A DNA stretch of 23,716 bases from a virus, in IMG/VR virus record IMGVR_UViG_3300044510_000015, positions 1 through 23,716 of that record; one strand, written 5' to 3'. The position numbers and the translations under genes are program-made. The notes beneath the pieces were generated by a model. That model did not search any database. It saw nothing but the letters and a program-made list of their open reading frames with translations, and was not told the DNA's origin. Below, one piece after another: positions 1 through 6,111 of this stretch. Each line of letters begins with the position of its first letter. The stretch's first letter is position 1.

Positions 1-1
1 A

Positions 2-205
2 TGGGACGAGAGTGAGCGAGAAGCAGTGGCCCAAGGCAGGGCCAACGCAGCCACAGAGTTTCGTGCCCTACAGATGCAGGCCAAAGCCCGATATCCCGGT
101 GCTACGGCCGAAGAGATTGCGACGAACCTCGGTATCACCGTCGAGGGTCTTCGTGATCCAGAGGTTCTGAAGGCCGCTTTGGCGGCCTATAGCAGAGGGG
201 CTTGA
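2..205 (+). CDS. Hypothetical protein, 5' end outside the window
   Basis: The reading frame is open from base 2 to the TGA at 203-205, giving the last 67 residues of a protein that begins outside the window. The visible part is polar and helical. A segment around PGATAEEIATNLGITVEGL could be a helix-turn-helix, but it is too short for a firm call. I do not recognise the family. The stop overlaps the TTG start of the next gene by four bases (TTGA), so it is the upstream member of the same + strand operon. The frame choice rests on continuity and on this junction. Confidence 0.6.
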   Translation, partial: WDESEREAVAQGRANAATEFRALQMQAKARYPGATAEEIATNLGITVEGLRDPEVLKAALAAYSRGA

Positions 206-414
206 CGCCAATCAAGGCGTGCCTCTACTGCGAAACAGAACTAGTTCCATCTAGCACGTGGAAACATTGGGCCTTTTGTCCCAAGTGTAATCCAGATTGG
301 ATAGCAGCAGAGACTCCGCCTGACCCAGGAGCGATCATCAGGGCGCGTATCGGTGGCCTTATGGAAGATAAGGGCGTGTCCTATAGAGATGGGAAGCCGT
401 ATGATCGCCGTTGA
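202..414 (+). CDS. Small zinc-ribbon protein
   Basis: This 70-residue protein has two CxxC knuckles near the N-terminus, CLYC (residues 7-10) and CPKC (26-29), the typical pattern of a zinc ribbon. Such folds bind nucleic acid or protein partners, and the partner here is unknown. I chose the TTG start at 202 because it keeps both knuckles, overlaps the previous stop as TTGA and follows an AGAGGGG purine run, although the spacing is short. The next in-frame ATG at 361 would remove the zinc site. The gene ends inside the polymerase gene that follows. A replication accessory role is possible from position only. Confidence 0.65.
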   Translation: MTPIKACLYCETELVPSSTWKHWAFCPKCNPDWIAAETPPDPGAIIRARIGGLMEDKGVSYRDGKPYDRR

Positions 415-1315
415 TACAGAGACCACGGGCTTAGGGTACTACGACGAGGCCTTTGGTGTCTCCATCGGAGACGTAGATGGTGGGGAGTGGTACGAGGTGC
501 CGGAGCACAGCGCGGATGTGCAGAGGGAGCTAGCCGCGCAGGATACTTGGGTGTTCCACAACGCCAAGTTCGATCTGCACAAGCTGCTCAATGCCGAGCT
601 CATCACGAGAGAGCAGATTAGCCGCACCACGATCCACGACACGGAGTGCCTGGCCCACCTACTCGATTCGTCGTCACGTAAGGCCCTCAAGCATCTTGCT
701 AGGGAGATCCTGGGCAAAGAGACGGACGAGGAAGAGCAGGTGAAAGCCGCCAAGAAGAAGCACAATCTGAAGAAGGCCGACGGGTACCACCTCCTACCGC
801 GCGAGGTCGTGGTCCCCTACGCCATCAAGGACGTCGAGTACACCATGGAGTTGTTCCATGTCCTGTACCCGCTGGTGATGCAGGCCGGGCTCCTGGACGT
901 GTACGCGAAGGAGCAGCGATTGCAGTTGGTCCTGCTTGACATGGAGCGGCAGGGCATGGCGGTGGACACACCGTACCTGGAGCAGGCCACGGCCACATTC
1001 GCCTCCGACATGTTCACGGAGGAAATGGACATCCGAGACCTGACCAACGAGGACTTCAACCCCAACAGCCCGAAGCAAATCCTCGAGGTTCTAAACGACC
1101 GAGGGAATAAGGTGAACGGAACAAGCGTTGAAGTACTTAGGGGGGTAAATGATCCGCTGGCAGCGCACGTCCTGGAGTACCGGCGCATAAAGAAGATCCA
1201 CGGGACGTACCTGAAGCCCATGCTGCACGAGCAGCGAGACGGGCTTATGCACCCGTGGTTCCGACAGCATGGTACCCGGACAGGGCGCATGGCTAGCGGA
1301 GGTGCGGAGGCCTAA
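401..1315 (+). CDS. Family A DNA polymerase, N-terminal part (3'-5' exonuclease and thumb)
   Basis: This encodes the proofreading exonuclease and the start of the polymerase domain of a Pol I-type enzyme (304 residues). Exo I is DTETTG (Asp5, Glu7), Exo II is HNAKFD (residues 53-58), and Exo III has Tyr140 and Asp144 in YAIKDVEYT. The chain runs through the thumb to the GTRTGRMAS motif, then stops after GGAEA. In intact family A enzymes this motif is followed at once by a QNIP motif and the palm, which here lie 300 bases downstream in another frame. ATG 401 is preferred: it puts the exonuclease strand at the N-terminus and has GGGAAG four bases upstream. The GTG at 353 is the alternative. The TAA overlaps the next ATG (TAATG). 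Confidence 0.9.
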   Translation: MIAVDTETTGLGYYDEAFGVSIGDVDGGEWYEVPEHSADVQRELAAQDTWVFHNAKFDLHKLLNAELITREQISRTTIHDTECLAHLLDSSSRKALKHLAREILGKETDEEEQVKAAKKKHNLKKADGYHLLPREVVVPYAIKDVEYTMELFHVLYPLVMQAGLLDVYAKEQRLQLVLLDMERQGMAVDTPYLEQATATFASDMFTEEMDIRDLTNEDFNPNSPKQILEVLNDRGNKVNGTSVEVLRGVNDPLAAHVLEYRRIKKIHGTYLKPMLHEQRDGLMHPWFRQHGTRTGRMASGGAEA

Positions 1316-1608
1316 TGCCTGTGTGTTGGAAGTGCAAGAAGATGGACAGTTCTGCGGAGATGCGCCGCACCGTAAAAGGCCACCTCTGCAGAAACAAACT
1401 CGAATGCAGAAGGAGAATACAAGATGCCAAGAGCAAAGGCTAAGGAACCCTACGAGTACAAGTTCTCATCCAACAGGGACCACGAGGTTACGGTGACTGG
1501 AACCGTCACGGTTACCGGGGACCCCGCATACCTCGACGAGGTGATGAACACAATCCGGTATACCCTAGAGGACTACAGCTTCGATATCGAGATGGACCTC
1601 AAGGAGGT
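1298..1608 (+). repeat. In-phase GGAGGT direct repeats bounding the polymerase interruption
   Basis: GGAGGT occurs at 1298-1303 and at 1603-1608. In both copies it is read as GGA GGT (Gly-Gly) in the polymerase phase. Removing one copy plus the sequence between them (305 bases) joins TGRMASGG to QGINFQNIPR and restores a continuous polymerase of about 549 residues. The 305-base length is not a multiple of three, so the insert shifts frame. The pair could be a target-site duplication or a recombination micro-homology. Both copies also resemble ribosome binding sites, so chance is possible. Confidence 0.6.
1315..1443 (+). CDS. Very small zinc-ribbon protein inside the polymerase interruption
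   Basis: This 42-residue basic protein starts MPVCWKCKK and has a CxxC (Cys4, Cys7) and a CxxxxxC (Cys25, Cys31), a plausible single zinc site. Its ATG overlaps the stop of the polymerase N-terminal gene as TAATG. GGAGG lies four bases upstream, so translation is probably coupled. It lies wholly within the 305-base segment that splits the polymerase. The end overlaps the next small gene by 20 bases. No function can be assigned. It shows no endonuclease or recombinase motif, so it is not an obvious homing protein. Confidence 0.55.
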   Translation: MPVCWKCKKMDSSAEMRRTVKGHLCRNKLECRRRIQDAKSKG

Positions 1609-1618
1609 CAAGGCATAA
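1424..1618 (+). CDS. Small hypothetical protein between the polymerase halves
   Basis: This 64-residue protein starts MPRAKAKEPYEYKF, continues with a Val/Thr-rich beta-like stretch and ends in an acidic helix. I do not recognise it. AGGAGA lies eight bases upstream of the ATG, which supports translation. Its last codons run past the second GGAGGT copy, so its C-terminus overlaps sequence that also encodes the polymerase. The TAA at 1616-1618 overlaps the first codon of the polymerase C-terminal frame (ATAA). The AAGGAGGT within its last codons could load ribosomes for that gene. Confidence 0.6.
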   Translation: MPRAKAKEPYEYKFSSNRDHEVTVTGTVTVTGDPAYLDEVMNTIRYTLEDYSFDIEMDLKEVKA

Positions 1619-2355
1619 ACTTCCAGAATATCCCGAGGACGCAGAAGGATGTGAAGCAGGCGTTCGTTCCGAAGTTGGATGCGTTCTGCTTCTTCGATTA
1701 CAAGCAGATTGAGCCCCGGCTACTGGCGTACTACATGCATGTCACCGGGGACTCGCTGCTCAGGGACCGCCTGATCGAAGGGGCAGACACATATACGGCC
1801 ATCGTTGAACACTACTACGGCCGTACCAACATCACGGAGGAAGAGCGACAGATCGGGAAGCGGTTGTTCCTGAGCCTGATGTACGGCGGGGGCCTGCCGA
1901 CCCTACTCGTACAGTTCCCGGACATGCCGGAAGGATGGCACAGGGATACGCTCGGCAAGTTTCACGCAGCGTGGCCGGGTATCAGGAGGCTACAGCGTAT
2001 GCTGGATGGCCGCACCGAGGCGCGGGGGTACATCACCTCGCTCTGGGGGCGACAGCTGCGCATACCTGATGCACACAAGCGCCTCAACGCCCTCATTCAG
2101 GGCGGGGCGGCGGACATCATCAAGGAGGCCATGCTCTCAGTGTCCTCAGGACTCGCAGAGGCAGGCGTTCGCAGCCACATCGTGAACGTGGTACACGACG
2201 AGATCATCATTGACGCAGCTAGGGACGAGGTTCCCTTCGTCATGGAGAACGTACCGGCATGGATGGACTACCCTAAAGTGTCGGAGCATGTGCCGATCCT
2301 GGTGGATCGGGAAATCAGCTGGACTACATGGGCCAACAAGGAGGAATATGTTTGA
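1615..2355 (+). CDS. Family A DNA polymerase, C-terminal part (fingers and palm)
   Basis: This holds the catalytic core. The QNIP motif is at residues 4-7, motif A is DYKQIEPR (catalytic Asp28), the O-helix carries Lys82, Leu86 and Tyr90 followed by Gly, and motif C is VHDE (residues 193-196). The frame is open from 1444, but it has no ATG, GTG or TTG before GTG 1651, which would cut away QNIP. A perfect AAGGAGGT at 1601-1608 sits six bases before ATA 1615, which overlaps the previous stop as ATAA. I therefore place the start, with doubt, at a non-canonical ATA. The residue matching E. coli Phe762 is Leu86. The two halves presumably associate into one enzyme. Confidence 0.82.
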   Translation: MNFQNIPRTQKDVKQAFVPKLDAFCFFDYKQIEPRLLAYYMHVTGDSLLRDRLIEGADTYTAIVEHYYGRTNITEEERQIGKRLFLSLMYGGGLPTLLVQFPDMPEGWHRDTLGKFHAAWPGIRRLQRMLDGRTEARGYITSLWGRQLRIPDAHKRLNALIQGGAADIIKEAMLSVSSGLAEAGVRSHIVNVVHDEIIIDAARDEVPFVMENVPAWMDYPKVSEHVPILVDREISWTTWANKEEYV

Positions 2356-2773
2356 TTTTATGCCCGACTGGGAAGATAAGGATGAGCAGGACGAGGAAGC
2401 AGAGGGCACGGAGGATCAGTTTGAGCCTGACCCGGCTACCGTGGCTTTCCTGGATCAGCAGAGTGCAGCATTCCAGGAGAATCAGGACGAATTCGAGGCA
2501 ACCTACGGATTCAAGCACGAATGTGTCTGCGCGGCGGACTACGCTGAGGGCAACATGGAAACTGTCACCAAGTGTTATCTCAAGTTGTCTGAAGATGCGC
2601 TGGACACTTGTGCAAGACTGAACTTCGAGTCCATTTTCCTTCAGGGAATGCTCGAAGAGACCCTTCGCATCAACAAGCTCCTTCAGGATGAGGTCGGTGA
2701 GGAACGGGTCATGGATATCCTTACCGAAGAGTTCGAGGGGCTGGAGGATGACGAAGATGGCGATGAGGGATAG
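2348..2773 (+). CDS. Acidic hypothetical protein
   Basis: This 141-residue protein is very rich in Asp and Glu at both ends, with a mostly helical middle that contains a Cys-x-Cys. The ATG has a perfect AAGGAGG four bases upstream and overlaps the end of the polymerase gene by eight bases. I recognise no family. Strongly acidic small proteins beside replication genes are often DNA mimics or partners of DNA-binding enzymes, but nothing here shows that directly. Confidence 0.75.
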   Translation: MFDFMPDWEDKDEQDEEAEGTEDQFEPDPATVAFLDQQSAAFQENQDEFEATYGFKHECVCAADYAEGNMETVTKCYLKLSEDALDTCARLNFESIFLQGMLEETLRINKLLQDEVGEERVMDILTEEFEGLEDDEDGDEG

Positions 2774-3092
2774 CGGCGAGAGGCAGATGTTCGACAGCGG
2801 AATGGTACGGGACGTTTCCGACGGGAAGGTTGACTACCTTTTGCTTCGGGACGGGCCCATGCTAGAACGCTGGGCCGTGCACATGACCCTCGGCTCCTAC
2901 AAGTATACAAAACGAAACTGGATGCTGGCTTCCGGAGACGCTGAGTACGAGCGCTTTCGTGAGTCGGCGGCCCGCCATTTCGAGCAGTGGCTTAGGGGAG
3001 ATACCGACGAGGATCATGGGGCGGCTGTGTTCTTCAACATCAACGGGGCCGAGTACGTCAAGTCCCTAGGAGCGTCGTGCGAATCGCCATAG
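2763..3092 (+). CDS. DUF5664 / MazZ-like dATP/dGTP diphosphohydrolase
   Basis: This 109-residue all-helical protein resembles the DUF5664 family (dATP/dGTP diphosphohydrolase N-terminal domain, MazG-like superfamily). The order of motifs is typical: SGMVRDVSDGKVDY near the start, KYTKRNW in the middle, then RHFEQWLRGDTDEDHGAA with the acidic metal-binding cluster, and FNINGAEYV. The family hydrolyses purine deoxynucleoside triphosphates to monophosphates, and one member (MazZ) feeds 2-aminoadenine synthesis in cyanophage S-2L. No PurZ is visible here, so pool clean-up is equally likely. ATG 2763 overlaps the previous gene by 11 bases; ATG 2787, after GAGAGG, is an alternative start. Assignment is from motif recognition only. 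Confidence 0.75.
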   Translation: MRDSGERQMFDSGMVRDVSDGKVDYLLLRDGPMLERWAVHMTLGSYKYTKRNWMLASGDAEYERFRESAARHFEQWLRGDTDEDHGAAVFFNINGAEYVKSLGASCESP

Positions 3093-3448
3093 ACTGGGAC
3101 GGCACCCTCGTCGAGAACGTATGGCCTGCCATGGGAGACTGGCTGCCCGGAGCCGTAGCGGCCCTGCATCAGCTGGTCAACGATGGGCACAAGATCAAAA
3201 TCCACACTTGTCGGATCGGACCTTTCGACGTGGACGAGATCACGCTTCTGCCCAAACCCCGGCAGCAAAAAGAGATCAACGACATCAAGGCCATGCTCCG
3301 CAAAGAGGGGCTGCACCACAAGGTCAAGGTGTGGGTGAAGCGTGGAAAGCCCGGCGCTGACGTGTACATTGATGACCGGGGCCTGCGCTTTGAGGGTAAT
3401 TGGACAACAACACTAGCCCAGGTGAATAACATTCAACGAAAGTCATAG
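3077..3448 (+). CDS. HAD-superfamily phosphatase
   Basis: This 123-residue protein opens with IAIDWDGTLVE, the HAD motif I (nucleophile Asp6, general acid Asp8). HTCR fits motif II, and YIDDRG near the C-terminus is the acidic motif IV. There is almost no cap domain, as in small phage HAD proteins acting on nucleotides, nucleic-acid ends or sugars. The GTG start has AGGAG four bases upstream and overlaps the dNTP diphosphohydrolase gene by 16 bases. That neighbour makes a nucleotide substrate plausible but unproven. Confidence 0.8.
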   Translation: MRIAIDWDGTLVENVWPAMGDWLPGAVAALHQLVNDGHKIKIHTCRIGPFDVDEITLLPKPRQQKEINDIKAMLRKEGLHHKVKVWVKRGKPGADVYIDDRGLRFEGNWTTTLAQVNNIQRKS

Positions 3449-3456
3449 GGAGGGCT

Positions 3457-4779
3457 GTGCCTCAAACAATCTACGACTGGTTCGCTAAACGGGGCATTCG
3501 CCAGGAAACGGTCAACGCCTTCTCGATCTATCAGGATGCGGAGGGGGCGGTGGTGTTCCCATACTACGGGCCCGATGGCGGCCTGCTCGGGGAGAAGCGC
3601 CGCTTTGGTATCCCAGAGGGGGAGCGATCGTTTCGGTGGTCCAAGGGCATCGACCCCCAACTGTATAATCTCAACACGCTGCGCGGGCAGAAGAAGATCA
3701 TCCTCTGCGAGGGTGAAACCGATACGCTCCGATTGCAGCAGGAAGTAGGACGCAGTGACAGTGTGGCTGTACTTGGACTGCCAGGGATCGAGACTTGGCG
3801 GCCTGACATGGCAGAGTGGTTCGCTGAAGCCGACGCCGTTTACGTTATTCTCGACAACGACCTGGACTACAAGGTCGCCGGACGGGTGGATACGGCGTAT
3901 CGGGCCATTCGGGCGGATATCGGCAAGACTGCGAAAAGGGTCAAGCTCCCAAAGGGCATCAACGATGTCTGTGAGTTCTTCGAGGACTACGATATCAATG
4001 CGCTTAAGACCCTCATTGAACGGCAACCGAAGGCAGGAGAGAGTCGGTTCAAGACCCTAGACCTGACCACGGAGCCGCCTCCTGTGCGGTGGTTGGTTCC
4101 AGGCATGTTTTGTAAGGGCGACTGTCACCTGCTCATCGGTGAGCCGGGGCTGGGAAAGTCTTGGTTAACGATGGGGCTGGCCCTGGCGGTGGCCGGTGTG
4201 TCCGACAACTTCCTCGGGCACAGCGTAGTAGAACACGGCAGGGTGCTGTACTTCGACGAAGAGAACCCTCCGGACCTGGTGTACTCCAGGTTTCGGAAGC
4301 TCGGACTAAAGATCGCAGACGGTCAACGGATTCGGTACATCAACAACGCTAATGCGCGACTTGACCGTAGCCCGGACCTGTTTCTCGAAGAGGCCATGGA
4401 CTTTGAGCCATCGCTCATCGTACTGGACAGTCTCACTCGGTTCCACGGCGGTGATGAGAACAATAGCGGAGAGATGGCCCGACTGTTCAGCGATGGCATC
4501 AAGCCCCTCGCTCGAGAGACGGACGCCGCTGTGGTTCTCATCCATCATGCGAACAAGACGGACAGCAGCAGCGGGTACAAGAGGGCCCGTGGCTCCGGCG
4601 ATATTACGGCCAGCGTTGACGCTGCCTTCGATGTCCGTCAGGTGGATCTCAATCTACTAGAGATTCACAACTTCAAGTCACGACGGCAGGCCCAAGGCGA
4701 GGTGGTGTACTACTCCATTGTCGATACGGAAGGCGGCCGCGTAGAGCTGAAGAATGTGAGCGCACCTGATGTATTCTGA
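3457..4779 (+). CDS. TOPRIM primase-RepA-type helicase fusion
   Basis: This 440-residue protein joins a TOPRIM domain to a RecA-fold ATPase. TOPRIM shows Glu85 in ILCEGETD and Asp133/Asp135 in ILDNDLD. The ATPase has Walker A GEPGLGKS (228-235), FDEEN (266-270), Walker B LIVLD (320-324) and LIHHANK (361-367), the pattern of RepA/AAA_25 helicases. It probably unwinds the fork and may prime it. The zinc-binding domain usual at the front of DnaG/T7 gp4-type primases is absent: the protein begins with a short helical segment before TOPRIM. The GTG at 3457 has GGGAGG just upstream, and the gene is separated from the HAD gene by eight bases. Confidence 0.87.
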   Translation: MPQTIYDWFAKRGIRQETVNAFSIYQDAEGAVVFPYYGPDGGLLGEKRRFGIPEGERSFRWSKGIDPQLYNLNTLRGQKKIILCEGETDTLRLQQEVGRSDSVAVLGLPGIETWRPDMAEWFAEADAVYVILDNDLDYKVAGRVDTAYRAIRADIGKTAKRVKLPKGINDVCEFFEDYDINALKTLIERQPKAGESRFKTLDLTTEPPPVRWLVPGMFCKGDCHLLIGEPGLGKSWLTMGLALAVAGVSDNFLGHSVVEHGRVLYFDEENPPDLVYSRFRKLGLKIADGQRIRYINNANARLDRSPDLFLEEAMDFEPSLIVLDSLTRFHGGDENNSGEMARLFSDGIKPLARETDAAVVLIHHANKTDSSSGYKRARGSGDITASVDAAFDVRQVDLNLLEIHNFKSRRQAQGEVVYYSIVDTEGGRVELKNVSAPDVF

Positions 4780-5041
4780 CATTCATAGCGAAGACAACTC
4801 AGCCCGGATCTACGAAGACACGAGAGGGCACCTGTGGGTGACCAACGAAGAGCTGCTCTCGTGCGGATATACCAACCCGAAGCACTTCGATGTGGTCTTT
4901 CTGAACGGGAAATTCTACGAACTGTACCACCTGATGCGGGAGCCGATGGGTTGGTGGATTGGAGAGGTAGGTGGCACGACGACGGAGGCGTCCAGCGAAG
5001 AAACACACAGCCCTGCTGAGGGAGGCTCGGCCTCATTATGA
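4769..5041 (+). CDS. Hypothetical protein
   Basis: This 90-residue protein has a mixed alpha/beta N-terminal part (residues 1-68, with several aromatics and a GWW motif) and a low-complexity Thr/Ser/Glu tail. No family is recognised. The ATG overlaps the end of the helicase gene by 11 bases and lacks a clear ribosome binding site, so translation is probably coupled. Its disordered tail is encoded where the next gene begins in another frame. Confidence 0.6.
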   Translation: MYSDIHSEDNSARIYEDTRGHLWVTNEELLSCGYTNPKHFDVVFLNGKFYELYHLMREPMGWWIGEVGGTTTEASSEETHSPAEGGSASL

Positions 5042-5258
5042 GGCGATGCTGGAATCGCAAGGGGGAGGTTGTGCGATATGCGGGAGGCCCCCTTCGGAGC
5101 GTCGCCGACTAGACATGGACCACGACCACAAAGCCATGATCATCCGAGGCCTGCTGTGTGCTCGGTGTAACCGGGCTATACCCGCCTGGATGGATGCTGA
5201 CTGGCTGCGCAAGGCGGCTGTCTACCTTGACGGCCCATATCCGAATCTCAATCTGTAG
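4971..5258 (+). CDS. Endonuclease VII-type HNH nuclease
   Basis: This 95-residue protein matches the recombination endonuclease VII family. Residues about 21-33 lead into CAICG, then LDMDHDH holds the catalytic His-metal motif, and RGLLCARCNRAI gives the second CxxC and the Asn of the HNH. Endonuclease VII resolves branched DNA during phage packaging and recombination. The protein has the nuclease core but little of the C-terminal domain of the T4 enzyme. GTG 4971 has GGAGAGG three bases upstream. It keeps the Arg-rich N-terminus usual for the family, at the cost of a 71-base overlap with the preceding gene. Confidence 0.8.
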   Translation: MARRRRRPAKKHTALLREARPHYEAMLESQGGGCAICGRPPSERRRLDMDHDHKAMIIRGLLCARCNRAIPAWMDADWLRKAAVYLDGPYPNLNL

Positions 5259-5283
5259 ACTAGTTAGGAGAGTGTAAAGCAAT

Positions 5284-5622
5284 ATGAGTGAGAACACCTA
5301 CGTTGTTGCAATCGGTGTTGTTCAGTTTGACCCGAACACTCGGGAGGTCAACAATCAGACGGTCACAGACCTGACGATCAAGACCCCCGGCTCGGATGGG
5401 AAGCTGATCCGTGTCACGATCTGGCCAGAGTTCCAGCTTCCTACTACCCCGAAAAAGGGTGACGTACTGGTGGTGGATGGAAAGTTCTCCGTCAACACCT
5501 ATGAAGGCAAGGATGGTAGGAGGTCACAGGCACAGATTAGCCCGACTTCTGTGACCCTGATCCCGTCTGTGGTTCGCGCAGACCGGGAGGTTGTGAACTC
5601 CGCAGACGACTCCATCTTCTAA
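5284..5622 (+). CDS. ssb: Single-stranded DNA-binding protein
   Basis: This 112-residue protein has the beta-rich pattern of an OB fold (residues about 5-98) and ends in an acidic tail with DDSIF, matching the C-terminal peptide by which SSB proteins bind partners. It would coat single strands at the fork beside the polymerase and the primase-helicase in this operon. AGGAG lies about 13 bases before the ATG, rather far. The stop overlaps the next ATG as TAATG. Confidence 0.78.
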   Translation: MSENTYVVAIGVVQFDPNTREVNNQTVTDLTIKTPGSDGKLIRVTIWPEFQLPTTPKKGDVLVVDGKFSVNTYEGKDGRRSQAQISPTSVTLIPSVVRADREVVNSADDSIF

Positions 5623-5906
5623 TGGATACGTCCGCCGACAATTGGGTCCGCCAATGGTGGCCTCTCGTAGAAGCGCGTGCCCGCAGGTTTGCGGGAGTCG
5701 GCGGGGTGGAGTATGACGATCTAGTCCAGGAGGGCGCTATCTGTGTGTGGAAACTCAGAGAGGGCGGACACATCCCAACCTCAACCCACATCGACCGTGC
5801 CCTTCTGGACTACATCAGGGCGTGGACACATAGGGGCCAGGTACACGAAGGGAGAAGTGCAGGCACTTCTGACGGACTACGAGACACTGCGGGACAAGTG
5901 CGATAA
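5622..5906 (+). CDS. Sigma-factor-like protein, region 2 part
   Basis: The 94-residue product has a sigma-70 region 2-like segment: WPLVEARARRFAGVGGVEYD followed by DLVQEGAICVWKLRE. Region 2 contacts core RNA polymerase and the -10 element. After DYIRAWTHR (about 5832) the frame encodes an unlikely tail, while the +1 frame continues with a coherent helical sequence and an HTH up to 6111. Dropping one G from GGGG at 5833-5836, or a +1 ribosomal shift there, gives a normal protein of about 162 residues. It may direct host RNA polymerase to phage promoters. It starts in a TAATG overlap with ssb. Confidence 0.65.
   Translation: MDTSADNWVRQWWPLVEARARRFAGVGGVEYDDLVQEGAICVWKLREGGHIPTSTHIDRALLDYIRAWTHRGQVHEGRSAGTSDGLRDTAGQVR
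5832..5836 (+). other. Apparent +1 frame change point in the sigma-like gene
   Basis: In the region 2 frame the codons are CAT AGG GGC; the region 4 frame reads GGG GCC AGG. AGG is often a slow arginine codon, and its tRNA could re-pair on GGG after a one-base forward slip. That makes a programmed +1 shift conceivable. A one-base insertion in the G run, real or a sequence error, explains it equally well. No downstream stop codon or strong upstream purine element of the prfB type is next to the site. Confidence 0.4.
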
Positions 5907-6111
5907 CAAAATCGTACATGTTCGGCTGATTGATCTTAGTAGGGCGCTAAACCACTTGGTGGCACGTAAGCGTCTCTATGCGCTGTCCATCGGACGACTC
6001 ACCCAGACCCGGCTAGCGTCGGCTGTGGGGGTGAGTCAGCCCGCCGTCAGCAAAGGGCTGTCAGCAACGCTAGACGACATCGTAAACTACCTGAACGGAG
6101 AACATGAGTAA
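5857..6111 (+). CDS. Sigma-factor-like protein, region 4 (HTH) part
   Basis: This frame encodes helices and then RLTQTRLASAVGVSQPAVSK, a clear helix-turn-helix of the sigma region 4 or phage repressor type. The coherent sequence begins near 5835, so I think it is the second half of the sigma-like protein at 5622. GTG 5857 is given as the left limit because AAGGGAG lies two bases upstream and could allow separate translation. The stop overlaps the metallophosphoesterase gene by eight bases. If made alone, it would be an 84-residue DNA-binding protein. Confidence 0.6.
   Translation: MQALLTDYETLRDKCDNKIVHVRLIDLSRALNHLVARKRLYALSIGRLTQTRLASAVGVSQPAVSKGLSATLDDIVNYLNGEHE

Noticed and set aside
1304-1608. 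Group I intron interrupting the polymerase
   Set aside because: At the junctions that restore the frame cleanly, none gives an exon ending in U together with an intron ending in G, as group I introns require. I found no convincing P7/P3 core, and most of the segment is covered by small genes with ribosome binding sites. RNA evidence would be needed to exclude it fully.
1298-1608. Translational bypass as in T4 gene 60 (matched GGA take-off and landing codons)
   Set aside because: The matched GGA GGT codons recall it, but the gap of 305 bases is far longer than known bypass gaps and it carries complete start signals.
1651-2355. GTG 1651 as the start of the polymerase C-terminal part
   Set aside because: It would remove the QNIP motif, and the purine run before it is either one base or about 13 bases away, so spacing is poor. 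It remains a fallback.
3433-4026. - strand frame opposite the primase-helicase
   Set aside because: It is antisense to the TOPRIM domain, whose motifs are intact, and it has no ribosome binding site or family resemblance.
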